Source: Malachius bipustulatus (taxonomy: Eukaryota > Arthropoda > Insecta > Coleoptera > Melyridae). Taken from it: 64,000 nt of DNA. Made by a program: the position numbers and the translations under genes. Positions 1 through 11,690 of the stretch are shown here, piece after piece. Each line of letters begins with the position of its first letter. Within the stretch, counting starts at the first letter, position 1. The DNA is taken from contig OU342639.1 in the NCBI GenBank assembly GCA_910589415.1, positions 9,494,268-9,558,267 on the forward strand, given 5' to 3'. The notes beneath the pieces are model-generated. The model was not told the DNA's origin. It ran no database searches and saw only the letters and a program-made list of their open reading frames with translations.

Positions 1-3000
1 ATACTCTTAAGTCAATTCCTTATGTACGAGTTTAAACAAATTTATTGAGAACTTAAATATGTTTCTATAAAATTTTACACCAGCAATTTTAAATTCTTAT
101 CTTTTTCATGTAAACGTATACGTTTTTCATGTAAACAATGCGTAACGCATTTGTGGCGTTAAAGTTTATTTACGCGTACGTCACATCGAAATCAGAATTG
201 TTTTCTCGAGCCACCTCTAGCGACCTTTTTCTTAAAATTATCGCATATAAATTCACAAACCTGCTTCGACTAATGCCCTAGATTGTCATCTAGGGCCTAG
301 ATGACAATTTGTCAAAGGCGGCGCACGCATAAAATACCACGAGTTAGAACTTAAAGGGTGACGTGGAGATAGATTATTTCGCAATATTAAGTGGGTTTGT
401 CAAAAAAACTTGAAAAGCAAAAATTGTAAGTCTCGATTACGCTCAGTTTCAGCATAAATACGACTTATTGTTTTCATTGTCGCCGAAGACATAGATGTCC
501 TGATTTTTCCCACTTGTTTGGCGCCCCCGAATTATAATGTTTATACTTCAAAAAACCAAGCCAGGAAAAAAAAGTTATATTCTTTGACTTTGTTCAACCC
601 TTTAAAATTTGAAAAAATTCATAGCTTTTCTCTGGGAAAACAGCTTAGAGCGTACTTTCTTAAATATCACTTTCCTCATTTCTTTGTACGGTGGGATAAA
701 TACTACAGAGAGTAACATCTATTTTATATAAGACCTAAAAACTTCGTCAAGAATAAAGTAAAATTCCCCCCTACCCCCGGCGCTTCAGTTGCAAAACAAC
801 ATAATTGCTTCTAAATTTACCGTCAAATGCAGTAGTGGATGATGGGAAACTTGCTAGACCTAGAGGACTGAAGGGTGGTAGTATAGAGATCACCAACAGG
901 ACTCGAACCTATGAAAACAATAAAAGAACCATCTTCTTCTTCTCTATCTCTTATCACATCTCATATCAATTGTTCCAACATGATGTGCAAAAACTGTTAG
1001 TAATGGTAGAACTGAGACAAAAAGGCAGAATTAATCATCATTATGCTTATTATTATATTTTTTCGAGATCTACAAGTTTGAATTATTTTAAATTTTTGAC
1101 TAAAGTCACTTTTAGTCTGGTCAATTTGGCGCTATCCATCTTTTTGGGAACTACCGAGAGTAAGTCCTGCAACAAAAAATGTTGCAAATTATGATCCTAC
1201 AGTTTTTCCACAATCGATGTACATCAGTACCGCAATTTGTTCAAGATGGCAGAGTTTACACTGGAGGATTTAACACGTCAATTTGATGATTTACTATTTG
1301 GGCACTCAATTGACAATTTGACTGCACTAAGTGGACTTCAGAGCTTTAAACATGCGCAGATAGTCAAAAAAAGGTCAAAATTGTGAGAATTTAAAGGCAG
1401 ATTTTATCCGTCTGAAGATTGTCAAATTGGATAGATCCAAAAACACACTATGGGTTAGGGAGATAGTCGTGGATATTGATCTTGACTTACAAACCGATAT
1501 GTAGTCTGCTCTCGAGCGACAAAGAGAAAAAACATGAAAACAAAAACCAATGGTGGAGTTGAGATGAACTATTGTCAGAAATCCATTATTCAAATGACGA
1601 TGATGACAGTAGCAAACCGCAAAGAAGAAATGGATTAGCCAAAAACCTATTCAGGTTGATGGATTTGTTTATCCATTACTGAAGCTAAAGAAGTCGTGAT
1701 GAAGATAAATTTGCATATCAGATGCACCATGATACCATGAACTTATCTATTAGGATTGAACTAACTGCCGACAGGTGAACGACATTAAAAGTTTAAAAGT
1801 TCGTCAAGAAATCATCAAAAAAGTAAGGTCAAAAGGAAATAATTGCAGAGAAAACTTGCGGAGGGTGTTGAACACAATTATGATGAGAGGAGAGTGAATA
1901 AGTCAATTTGCCAGTACTAAACATAAAGCGGTCGTCATGATGATAATACATTTACGTAGGTACCTATCGAATGTATGATCTTCACAAGTTCTAAACGGTT
2001 TATTTTCTTGAAGATGTTATTAGTTACAAGGATGGCGTGGGTATATCTGTGTATATTATATATCTTATAAATGCATCTATATAATTGCTATTCCAGCGAC
2101 GCCAATTTATAGATATACATATTAAATGCTCTAATAATTTATAAATTATTTGCGATATTTCTTAAAGCAAAACACTTAATTTAACGGAACACGTTCGCAA
2201 ACATAAAACAACAAAAAACAGAAGTTAGCAATGCACTTTGTAACTTTCAAAGGCAAAAATCGATTGCATTTCCTCTTCATGACATGAAGAGGAATTGTGA
2301 CATTGTGTGTTAATTTGTTGCTTTATATTATATACCGGAAAAGATATAGCGTTAGAATTACCAATAGAGTTGGTATAATGCTCATAAGAATACCCGTAAA
2401 CCCCATTTTTCAGTAATTTTTCTAAAAATTTTCCGACCGAAGACGAGGCTCTTAAAATTCATTCAAACTGAAATTATATGGATGGACCCCTCATTTGTGG
2501 TGTCTGATCATGGCCGACCACTACTTGACAACGGACTCTACGCTCAGGCATGGTTCTATAGTAGCTTATTCTGCGATCGAATACAAGTTTATCGAAGAAT
2601 GGAATAAAGAGGGCCAAACACCATTAACACTGAAAAGACTGAAATGGTTCCCTTTACCTACAAACTCTTCAAAAGGGATTTAAGTTACCCAAGTTATTTG
2701 ATAAACCTTTATTCTTGACCTGGGAGGTGAAATATTTTTGAGTGATTGTAGATGAACAATGACCTGAGTGAAATTCAAACTGAGATTGAGAGAACAGTCA
2801 CAATAACTGTGGCACTCCTATAAATAGCTTTCACTGGTTATACACGGCCATCGTCAGACTGGGAAGAGTTTCGGTCACTAATCCGTTAGTACGTACCCCT
2901 GAAAAGTAACTATATGGGACTGCGGCCGCTTCCGATTTTGATATAAAGTGAGGCGATGGTGGTCTACGTAAGAATTCGAGACTCAGTAAAATGGAAATAT

Positions 3001-3418
3001 CCAGGGTCACCGAGATTAGTCTTAGGGTTGCCTCAGTAACAGGGCCAAATAGGAAAGAGAAAAAATGTTAAAACGCTAATTCCTAAAAAGGATAACAAGG
3101 AAAAGTCGGGTAAAGGGGAGGTAACCTTCGACCTAGGAAAACGAATAGTTATCATACAGCGACACTCTGCTTGGAAAGTCGGGACCTGGGCATATCGTTT
3201 CCCCTGAGGTAGACCACAACTGTCTTCTAAGAGGAAGTTCATGCGACCCTGCAGCCAGTGTAAAAAAATAGGCTCCACGGAGCAGACAATTTATATACAC
3301 CGATAGGCTGCCACAAAAACGCTGGGCTTACATAGGATTAGCTGATGAATGAATGTGCTGAGACGTTGAACAGGTTGAGTGAGAAAAAATCGGTACGGAT
3401 CGCACGTTCAACACATTC
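1..3418. other. No intact gene; decayed sequence
   Basis: No gene with convincing coding structure was found here. The open frames are short and match nothing I recognise. One open segment on the plus strand starting at the ATG near 1243 reads MAEFTLEDLTRQFDDLLFG and runs about 45 codons before a stop; its acidic, helix-like composition would suit the start of a transposon ORF1 or a decayed gene, but there is no further support. A B-box-like GGTTCGAGTCC lies on the minus strand near 895-905 with no matching A box. Confidence 0.4.
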
Positions 3419-3432
3419 AGATATACTAGGTA
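3419..3432. repeat. Target-site duplication, left copy (LINE 3433-5614)
   Basis: AGATATACTAGGTA here is repeated exactly at 5615-5628. The two 14-bp copies flank the minus-strand LINE and define its ends. Confidence 0.88.
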
Positions 3433-5614
3433 TGGTATTTGGTATTTGGTATTATAACTAAATGTGAGAGATGGTTTATATGGTCCCAAACACTGAAGCC
3501 AGTGGGCTTATTGTATTTCTCACATTTAGATTTTCCTTGATTAGAAGAGCTCCGTTCCTTTGACAAGGTTCAGCAGTCCGCTAACCAAGGTTTTTTCCGC
3601 CAGATGGCTCCCGGGACTGATTGGTCCCAGGACCACATAGCGCGTTCTTGCGAGTGCTGGACACTCGAATATCACATGAGAAGCTGTCTCGTCTTCTTCA
3701 TTGCAGAGTCTACAAACTGGTTCTTCTCTGTATATCCCCAGTTTATGTAGGTGTACTCTTAGGTGGCAAAGTCCTGTGAGAAGACCCACCACCGTTCTGA
3801 TCTGCAATCTGTTTAGTTGCAGTATCTGTCTGGCAAGATTTTGAGAGGGCTCCTTGATCATCACCTTACCATGTTTGTTTCCTGTTATACGGTTCCAGTG
3901 TGCTCTATGTTGGGTTCTTACCCACTGAGCCACCGCCCCGCGTACAGTGTTCCTTGGGATGCCAAACACTGGTTCGGGCCCAGTGTAGTTCATCCCAGCG
4001 CCTTTCTTGGCTAGTTGATCTGCAGCCTCATTACCAGGCGTCCCACGGTGACCCGGAACCCAAACTAGTGTCACCACGTTGCACCTGGCTAAGTCAATGA
4101 GGTCTTGCAGGCATTCCCAGACCAGTTTTGATCTGATTTCATAAGCTGCAAGGGCTTTCAGGCTAGCCTGACTGTCGGAGAGGATGTAGATTTCCCTACC
4201 TCGATAGTTCCTTCTGGTATTCTCTCCAACGCATAGCCTAATTGCATTTATTTCAGCCTGGAAGATGCTGGCATGAGTCCCCAGTGGCACGTAAATATTG
4301 CACCCGGGGACCACCCTATGCACTCCAGCTCCGGTACCTGTCTCTGTTTTTGAGCCGTCTGTGTACCAGACCAGCCCTTTTTTCAGGCACAGGTGTTCCA
4401 TTTGTTGCCATTCTTTCCAGTCCATTAGAACCTTGAATGGTTTTACAAATGATATCGTAGTACTCATACCATCGGATTGCATTTCCAGGATAGGATCTGC
4501 GATGGTATCAGTTATTCTGGAATGCCCAGTTTTCCCAGGTTTATCCCAGTTTTGGTTTTGTTTCAGCCTGTAGGCGCCCAAACGTGCCTCGCTCTTAATA
4601 TGAATGTCAAGAGGAGGTAGGTCAAGTATGGCATCCAGTGCTGTCGTTGATGTAGTGTTCATGGCTCCCGTGATGCCTAAGCATGCAAGCCTTTGAACAC
4701 TTTGAATTTTCATAATGGCTTGTTTCTGGTCGATCTTTGGCCACCAGACTAGACAGCCATATGTTAGTATGGGTCTGACCACGGCAATATACAGCCAATG
4801 TACCATGCGTGGTTTTAGTCCCCATGTTTTACTGAATGACATTCTGCAAGCCATCAGTGCCATTTTACTTTTATTAATCGCCTTCTGCAGGTGAAGGTTC
4901 CAGGTCAGTTTTGCATCTAGGGTTATTCCCAGATATTTGACCCGGTCGTTCACCTGCAGCCGTTCATTGAAGAAGATGGGTGGGGTTAAATCCTCCATCT
5001 TGCTTCTTTTGGTGAAGGGGACCAGTGCCGTTTTGACAGGGTTCACGCGAAGCTTCGCCCCGAGGCACCATTCCTCCACGATATTCAGAGCCCCTTGCAT
5101 GAGCTCTGAGATGGTTTTAGTGTATTTCCCCATGACCAGTATGACTATGTCATCCGCGTAGCCTTGGGTATAATAACCTTTGTTGTTTAGCTTGTTGAGT
5201 AGGTCATCCACCACCATGTCCCACAGCAACGGAGATAGGACTCCGCCCTGTGGGCATCCTTTGGTGACGGTGACCCTCATTGTCTCGCCAAACAGAGTTG
5301 CTTGGACTCTTCTGCCTTCCAACATAGCGCTCAGCCACCTAGTTGTGGTGTCATCGACGGCATGTCTTCTAGCGGCCGATACCATGCAGCTGAAGGAGGT
5401 GTTGTCAAACGCCCCCTCTATGTCTAGAAAAGCCCCGAGGGCAATTTCTTTGTTGTCTAGTGATTTTTCAATTCTCATCACTAGCTGGTGCAAAGCTGAT
5501 TCGCATGATTTACCTGGTTGAAAAGCATGTTGCCTCTGGCTTAAAGGCCTCTCTGTAAGAAAGGTTTGCCTGAGATGTTTCTCAACCAGTTTTTCCATAG
5601 CTTTTAGTAAAAAG
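3433..5614 (-). mobile_element. 5'-truncated non-LTR retrotransposon, RNase H type (I group)
   Basis: A LINE inserted on the minus strand and bounded by an exact 14-bp target-site duplication. Its 3' tail (left side, 3433-3460) is not poly(A): read on the minus strand it is a short tandem of a 7-bp AATACCA-type unit, as in I-factor-like elements that end in simple repeats. The 5' end stops inside the reverse transcriptase domain, so the endonuclease and any ORF1 are missing. It was therefore dead on arrival as an autonomous element, but its remaining ORF is undamaged, which points to a recent insertion. Confidence 0.9.
3541..5598 (-). CDS. Reverse transcriptase / RNase H, C-terminal part of LINE ORF2
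   Basis: An open frame of 685 codons that starts inside the RT fingers/palm. Residues 1-330 carry the RT palm: FLDIEGAFDNTSF (motif A), [12 protein letters not shown] (motif B) and GYADDIVI with the YADD catalytic pair near residue 148. Residues about 410-545 are RNase H, with WYTDGSK (Asp), QAEINAIRL (Glu), LSDSQASL (Asp) and GNEAADQLA. A CX2CX~8HX4C zinc motif (CRLCNEEDETASHVIFEC) closes the protein near residue 645. The family reverse-transcribes its own mRNA at the target site. RNase H inside ORF2 places it with the I/R1/LOA group; I cannot name the clade. The first Met is only the first ATG after truncation. Confidence 0.88.
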   Translation of the reverse strand: MEKLVEKHLRQTFLTERPLSQRQHAFQPGKSCESALHQLVMRIEKSLDNKEIALGAFLDIEGAFDNTSFSCMVSAARRHAVDDTTTRWLSAMLEGRRVQATLFGETMRVTVTKGCPQGGVLSPLLWDMVVDDLLNKLNNKGYYTQGYADDIVILVMGKYTKTISELMQGALNIVEEWCLGAKLRVNPVKTALVPFTKRSKMEDLTPPIFFNERLQVNDRVKYLGITLDAKLTWNLHLQKAINKSKMALMACRMSFSKTWGLKPRMVHWLYIAVVRPILTYGCLVWWPKIDQKQAIMKIQSVQRLACLGITGAMNTTSTTALDAILDLPPLDIHIKSEARLGAYRLKQNQNWDKPGKTGHSRITDTIADPILEMQSDGMSTTISFVKPFKVLMDWKEWQQMEHLCLKKGLVWYTDGSKTETGTGAGVHRVVPGCNIYVPLGTHASIFQAEINAIRLCVGENTRRNYRGREIYILSDSQASLKALAAYEIRSKLVWECLQDLIDLARCNVVTLVWVPGHRGTPGNEAADQLAKKGAGMNYTGPEPVFGIPRNTVRGAVAQWVRTQHRAHWNRITGNKHGKVMIKEPSQNLARQILQLNRLQIRTVVGLLTGLCHLRVHLHKLGIYREEPVCRLCNEEDETASHVIFECPALARTRYVVLGPISPGSHLAEKTLVSGLLNLVKGTELF

Positions 5615-5628
5615 AGATATACTAGGTA
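5615..5628. repeat. Target-site duplication, right copy (LINE 3433-5614)
   Basis: Exact 14-bp match to 3419-3432. The few A residues just before it belong to the element-target junction. Confidence 0.88.
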
Positions 5629-6032
5629 CCGAGCTGATAGATCCCTAATATGTGTTGCTTGGGACCAGAGAAAACTTTTATGGACCGGAGCCTAAAACTT
5701 GGTCTGACCAAAGGGTAAAAATGCTACAAAGGAATGAACCCAAAATGGTCTGGAGAATTATGGGTAGACAATACCAAGCTGCAGACATGTTTGGGCTTAA
5801 ATTTGAAACGGCCTAAATTTTCCGAGACGGCTGTTTGCTGTTTTATTAAAATGGCATAAAAGTACAAATTATGAAAATCATTTCAAACTTTTAGATAGTG
5901 ATGTTTATGCAATTTCAAATACGTATATGAATATCATGGGTTGCATAAAAACTGTACCTGTGTAATAATTTCATAAAACAGTGGCGTAAAACTAATTCTT
6001 ACAAGAGGTACTAATAATATTTTCTTTTGCAG

Positions 6033-8653
6033 AATCTCCTACCCTTACCAGCGGGTGCAGGAGCAGCGTTAGTGAAACCTACAAAATATCACTACTACCC
6101 TCACAATCAGCATATTTATTTACTACCTGAATGTGCAATCCAACAAGTAATAACAAAAATACAAATACACCCAATGTACCTTTATGTAATTATCAATTTT
6201 TTTTTAGGTGTGTAATGCTGTCTATATCAGATTAAACTGGACCCAGCCCTTGTGTGCTTGCCCTTCACGATATAGAGATCCCTGTTCAGCTTCATTAAAT
6301 TCAGACGATAATCACACCACTGAATTAATGATAGACGGAAGATCTAGGGTAAGTAGTGTAAAAGTTCTGGGTATTATTTTTAATTTAGTTTCGATTTAAT
6401 ACTTCACTGATGAGTTCTACAATGAGAGATAAATTCCAGAAGGCATTAACTCTGGTGAAAACCTGTGAACCAATAACGGAAATGAGGATTTGCCATTCAC
6501 CGAGAGATTGGTCGTTGCTGGCTTTGCAGAATGTACGCACAGGAAAATCCCACTATCTTGTTATTTGCCGATGTCCAGACTCCAGTATTTTAGGTAAGGA
6601 TGACTATTATAATCTCAGAGTTTTTTTTTCCTGATTATTATACAAATTTAAATAAGATCCTATACATGAATACAGTACAGGCTCCAAGACTATCGCTATA
6701 CCTGCTTGTGAAAACAATCAAATGAAATAACGCATAAATAATTTGTTACGCTTTGATGATTATAAATTTTCTCACTACGTAAATTACTAAAGTAATTTAA
6801 AAAAACTCAAGTCAAAGTTGTAAGTAATTATTCCGGATTATTGTATGAATTCAATTTTATACCTTCAGTGAATTAATAACTTTAATTGCGTAATTATATC
6901 AAAAATCTCGTAGGTAATGACTAGAAGTTTTATATTTTATTCGTTTCCTCGCCATTGCATTCAAACTGCAGAATTTTGCAGGATAATTAAAATTATATAA
7001 AGATTTATTTTTAGCGTCGATCATTTTTTTCCAGAAAAGGCAAACTGTATTTTTATTATTTTGCATCAGGTGGCAAAGAAATCTGATTATTCAGTTTTCG
7101 AGATACAAACTGTACATACCTACGTACAGTGTTTTGAATTTAAAAAATTAAAATCTCTACGACTTTGTCTACACCCCCACCTTCTGCCCCCTGCAATTTT
7201 TCCTCCAAACAACTGTCGAGTCATGAAAAATAAATCGAAGTCTCGAGAAAGCCGTTTTTGTCTTCCATGTTTAGGGAATGAGGGCGAATTTGAAAAAAAA
7301 ATTCATAAAAAGCTTGTTTTATGTTATTACCCCTCTCCAATAATTCCGAAAAAAATGGATCATCCAGTCTATTAAGTATGTACAGGGTTGTCCATCACTT
7401 TTATGTCTACCCCCGAAATAAATCTTAAAGATAAAAAGTTCAAACTTTGAGAATTCAAGAGACCGAACCATGAAGAAGACAAGCGAGGAATATCATTGCA
7501 AAAATTCTGAGAGTTGCATGCGTAGGATACATAACAGGAGCCATGAGAAGATGCCCTATAGCGGCAATGAATTAAGGTAATTCTAAATCACTACACCTAT
7601 TGGTTCAAATTGCCGCAAAAAGAGCTTGTTATAAAATGGCTAGAGAAGAAACAGGATGAACCATTGGGAAAAGGAACAACACTACCTACTTAAGGAAAAA
7701 GGACAAATGAGTCCAACAAATACAATCTCAAGCAGCATACCGCACGGAGGTAATCGAGTATCAGCAATACAACAAAGAAGACTCCGTAAAGACTTACCAT
7801 CTTTAGAACCAACGAAACTCCTAAATCTCCTCCAAGAACTGGAACTAGATGGAGTACGATAATTGAATAGTCACTGGAAGGGGAGACACAAAAGATCATC
7901 CGCGGGAAATAGTATCCTAAGCCTCAAACTTAAACACACAGCATGAACTCAAGTATATCTGTCTTTCATCCTCAATTGTTGTTTCTTTATGCTGCTCTAA
8001 AGTTTCTTATCCCTCAACTACTGACGTTGTTCTTTTGACCAATAAAGCGGATTTCTCCAAAAATTCAATTAGGAATTTGTTGGACTATTGGATTGAAATT
8101 GTGAGTGATTCCAATTCACTGGTGGTCTATGCACGATAGTGCACCAGAGCATTTTAGTGTGGTTTCTCGTGAAACCCATGGAGATCACTGGTTTGCTCGA
8201 TGTCCGGACATAGTGGATTATTTCCGATGGGGCTTTATAAAGTCATAGATTTACACACTCCATTGGAAAATGTGTCCATGAAACAAAACACGTTTTCAAA
8301 AACCATAAGAAAACAAAATATACACTTGCCTACACTTTTCAAATTAATGATTGATGATCAAAATAATGATAAAAAATCGCTAGTAGACTGCATGACTAAT
8401 ATTTTCAAAGTAGCTTTTTAAATGATTATAGTGAATTAAAATAATAATAAAAATGTTAATGATGATTTTATTGATTCTTTCAGAGGGCCCTATGTCTCAC
8501 GATCAGCCCACCTACGCAAGTGTTCCAGGGATTAGAGTTTACGGAATGATGTGTGTGGATCCGAAAAGGAAACGATCTTCCAGGAAATCTGCCAACATGA
8601 CCAGTCTGTGGACTAAAGCTTTAGAATTTTCGAAAACCGTTATATGGGTTTAA
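6033..8653 (+). CDS. Cysteine-rich, probably secreted protein (last four exons)
   Basis: Four exons join in one frame: 6033-6146, 6208-6348, 6440-6593 and 8484-8653 (stop TAA at 8651). Phases are 0, 0 and 1, and all have AG/GT borders (acceptors TTTTGCAG, TTTTTAG, ATTCCAG, CTTTCAG; donors GTAATA, GTAAGT, GTAAGG). They encode about 193 residues with ten cysteines, in blocks such as LPECAIQQVCNAVY, PLCACPSRYRDPC, LVKTCEPITEMRIC, LVICRCPDSSIL and YGMMCV, then a basic RKRSSRK tail. An even cysteine count in short CXC/CX3-6C blocks and no membrane segment suggest a disulfide-bonded extracellular protein. The start codon and signal peptide must lie in unfound upstream exons. I do not recognise the family securely. 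Argos/giant-lens-type EGF antagonists and the widespread arthropod homologues of scoloptoxin-11 are candidates worth testing; I would not assign either. Confidence 0.8.
7480..7920 (+). pseudogene. Decayed RNase H-type LINE remnant in intron
   Basis: The plus strand carries a broken frame reading VACVGYITGAMRRCPIAA. It aligns by eye with [19 protein letters not shown] in the LINE at 25269-29605, and is followed by frames with many stops. It lies in the 1.9-kb intron before the last exon of the Cys-rich gene. It is old and has no coding capacity. Confidence 0.5.
8119..8300 (+). pseudogene. Decayed Tc1/mariner-type transposase remnant
   Basis: The plus-strand reading WWSMHDSAPEHF, then RCPDIVDYFRWGFIKS ending in a stop, resembles the block around the second and third catalytic acids of Tc1/mariner-like transposases (family pattern: ...DGAPAHF... 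and ...SPDLTPLDFFLWG.LK...). The catalytic positions are eroded, and no inverted repeats were found around it. Confidence 0.45.
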
Positions 8654-8717
8654 GCAGTTTAATTTCTAGTTTTTAGTTATTTATTTATAACCTATTTATG
8701 CAAATTATTTATTTATC

Positions 8718-8723
8718 AATAAA
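8718..8723 (+). terminator. Polyadenylation signal AATAAA of the Cys-rich gene
   Basis: AATAAA lies 65 bp downstream of the stop codon at 8651-8653, a normal spacing for an insect 3' UTR. Confidence 0.6.
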
Positions 8724-10068
8724 GAACTGAGCCTTTTCTTATCGATGATTTTCAGTTTTAATGTCTCAAATATAAAATTACCTAAAAATAATATAATAAA
8801 AAGATTTTTACTACCCACCTTCAACTATAGCTTCCAAATCGGGAGATCCGTTAATTCGCTACAAGTAAGTATACCTACTGCTGAGAATGCCTGTCGCCGA
8901 CGGTGGATAGAATCACAATACAACCAAATCGATACAGTACCTAGGCAGGACTCCAGAAAGTCTCTTGGAGGCTACAAGAGGATACAAGCCGTCGTTGAAC
9001 GATATGGCATATATTTTTAAAATCTCTTTGCACCCTCTCAAACGATTCGACACCCCCCACGCAGTTACACTATTCTGCAACACATTCCAAGTGTGGTCTA
9101 AGGAGTTGAAAAGGTTTACCATTTTAGTAATGAATTTAATGAATGAATGCGTATAATGAATTCCAAACTCCTATAAGCTCTGGAGATAATTGATGCTGTG
9201 CGCGAGTTTAATGACAAAATCAAGTCAAAAACAGTTCCCAAATTTCTAATGCTATCGGACTTGGAGTCGAGAGTCGCCATTCTATTGACAATGTTATTAT
9301 CCATGCACCAGTGTTAAAAATTATCAAAATTTGACTGCAGAGTAGCCATATCTTCAGCTGAGCGGATGAAATCTTTCAGGCTTCAGGATCTTGGAGGGAG
9401 GTGTGAATACCCGCTCACAGCTGTAAAAAAGTACAAAGAATTTTGACTCGCGGTATCCTCGTCTACTTGCATGAAAAGTGTTTTTGTAATATTGGCTTTA
9501 TTTTTGCAGAACTGTATGTCAAATTTGTATCAGAAACTATTCTTGTAGAACAGAAAGAGCACCCGGGGACTGTTGCACTCTCATTTCGCGAGAAGTTAGC
9601 ACCCCATTTTTGATTAGAAAAAAATTAATATTTGGGCTTGAGAACTTTTGCTGCACCCCTCTCAGAACTATAGAACTATACTAAAAGAACTAAGAACTCG
9701 TGTCAAAATTTGGGGTGTCAACTTAGGAGCCTTTAAGTTGTATAAAACGAACAAAAAAATTTACTTTCGATCCGCCTGCCACAAGTGATGCGCATTTTCC
9801 ACGACGAGGTCAAAATATTTTCTTTTTTAATCAAAAATACATAAAAATAAGTCGTAGCTTTTAGCAACAGAGTGTAAACGGGATCACCCGATAGAGGGAG
9901 CAAAAAAACCGCGTTTTACTCATTAGTGTGTCGATGGCGAAGTAGAAATTCGGTAAAAACTGCTGGTAATTTCTTTCATTATTTTTATTAGGGCGCGTTG
10001 TCAGGGGAATTAAACTTAAATTCTCACAGTAAACAACTAAAAATATTACCAATCCAATTTCCAAAACG
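8724..10068. other. No gene recognised
   Basis: Only short open frames with no recognisable domain or splice structure. There are no inverted repeats long enough to define an element. Confidence 0.5.
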
Positions 10069-10079
10069 CGGGAAATATT
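10069..10079. repeat. Target-site duplication, left copy (LINE 10080-11679)
   Basis: CGGGAAATATT, repeated exactly at 11680-11690. Confidence 0.8.
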
Positions 10080-11679
10080 CTTCTTCTTCTTTACGTGCCA
10101 TCTCCTTTAAGAAGGTTGGCTATCATCATGGCGATTTTTATCTTTGAAGTTGCGGATCTGAACAACTCAACGGAGCTACTATTGTACCACTGCCTTAGGT
10201 TGTTCAACCAGGAGATGTGTCTTCTTCCCATACTTCTTTTACCCTGTATTTTCCCCTGTATAATCGTTTGCAACAGTGTATACCTCTCCCCTCTTATCAA
10301 AAGGCCCAGATATTGCAATTTTCTGATTTTGATCGTGTTGATTATTTCCCTCTCCTTTCCCATTCTTCTCAACACCTCTTTGTTCGTTGTTCTGCTCATC
10401 CAGCTTATTCTGAGGATTCTTCGATATGCCCACATCTCGAATGCTTCCAGCCGGTCAGTGTCGCACTTCTTAAGCGTCCAGGCTTCCATTCCATATAATA
10501 GTACTGGAAATACGTAGCATTTAAGCATTCTGATTTTAAGATGTAGACTAAGATCTGTTCTGGTTAATGCATTTCTCATTTTATTGAACACTGTTCTAGC
10601 ATTTCCGATTCTCGATCTTATTTCCTGTGAATAATCATTATTTTCATTTACAATTGTTCCCAAGTACTTGTATTTGCAGACTTTCTCCACTGGCTCCCCT
10701 TTGATCCATAATGTTTCTCGCTGTTGCCGGTGTTTCGTGATTGTCATGAATTTAGTCTTTTTGGTGTTAAGTGTAAGCCCCCTTTCTTCGCTGATCCGTA
10801 CTACTAGATCTATTAGTCTTTGCAATTCTTCCAAGGTTTCTGCTATCAGTACTGTATCGTCCGCATATCTGATGTTGTTTATAACCTTCCCATTAACTCT
10901 CACTCCCGTTGTTTTTTGATTTTCTAGTGCTTCTTGTACTATATCTTCTGAATACAAATTGAAGAGTAAATGGTGAGAGCACGCATCCTTGTCTTACTCC
11001 ACGTTTTATTTCGATCTCTTCTGAAAGTTCATTTTGCACAGAAACTTTGGCAGTCTGGTTAAAATAGAGATATGTTATTATTCTGATGTCATTCCTGTCA
11101 ATGTTTTTATCTTTCATGAGTTTTATGAGATGATTATGGCGGACTTTGTCTAAAGCTTTGTTATAATCGAGGAAGGCTACATATATTGGCTGATTGACGT
11201 CCATGAGTCTTTGAGATAGCACATTAAAAGCAAACAACGCCTCTCTAGTACCCATTGCATCTCTGAAACCAAATTGTGTTTCGCTAAGATCTTGCTCAAC
11301 CTTTCTAAAAATTCTTCGATGTATAATTTTAAGGAATATCTTAAGGGTATGGCTCATTAGGCTTATTGTCCGGTGATCCCTGCATTCCTTAGCGTTCGGT
11401 TTTTTTGGCAATGTAATAAATGTTGATTTGAGCCATTCTCTAGGGATGATTCCGGTGTCATATACAGTGTTGTAAAGATCTACCAGTACTCCAATCTGAT
11501 CTTCTGCAATTAATTTGATAATTTCTGTTGGTGTTTCATCAGGTCCTGCAGCTTTATTGTTTTTAGCTGTTTTAACTGCATTCATAACTTCTTCTTTTGT
11601 TATATTTGGGCCCTTTTCCTTATCTGTGTCTCCATCTATTGTTTCCTGTTGTCTCTCATCTTCAAACAATTAATGATTA
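10080..11679 (-). mobile_element. 5'-truncated, frameshifted non-LTR retrotransposon (RTE/CR1-like)
   Basis: A minus-strand LINE bounded by an 11-bp duplication (10069-10079 and 11680-11690). Read on the minus strand its 3' end is a short (AAG)n tail at 10080-10092. The RT frame is broken once, and the 5' end starts just before the RT domain. Confidence 0.85.
10091..11669 (-). pseudogene. Endonuclease-type reverse transcriptase, frameshifted
   Basis: The upstream frame (11669 down to about 10960) holds the RT fingers and motifs A and B: GPDETPTEIIK, FLDYNKALDKV and GVRQGCVLSPF. After a frameshift at about 10945-10985 the second frame (10957-10091) resumes with NLYSEDIVQEALEN-type sequence, the catalytic IRYADDTVLIAE, the thumb (KYKYLGTIVNENN) and the usual C-terminal LRISWMSRTTNKEVL region. 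RNase H is absent. This matches the craniofacial-development-2-like/RTE-like RTs common in insect genomes. One frameshift and the missing endonuclease make it non-functional. Confidence 0.85.
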
Positions 11680-11690
11680 CGGGAAATATT
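11680..11690. repeat. Target-site duplication, right copy (LINE 10080-11679)
   Basis: Exact 11-bp match to 10069-10079. Confidence 0.8.

Noticed and set aside
518..715. Short plus-strand open frame of 65 codons
   Set aside because: Biased AT-rich composition, no domain, no splice context and no neighbours; it looks like chance.
840..930. Minus-strand B-box-like GGTTCGAGTCC, possible tRNA or SINE
   Set aside because: No A box at the required distance and no cloverleaf could be drawn.
3817..5521. Several plus-strand frames overlapping the LINE at 3541-5598
   Set aside because: Shadows of the intact RT/RNase H frame on the other strand; they carry none of its motifs.
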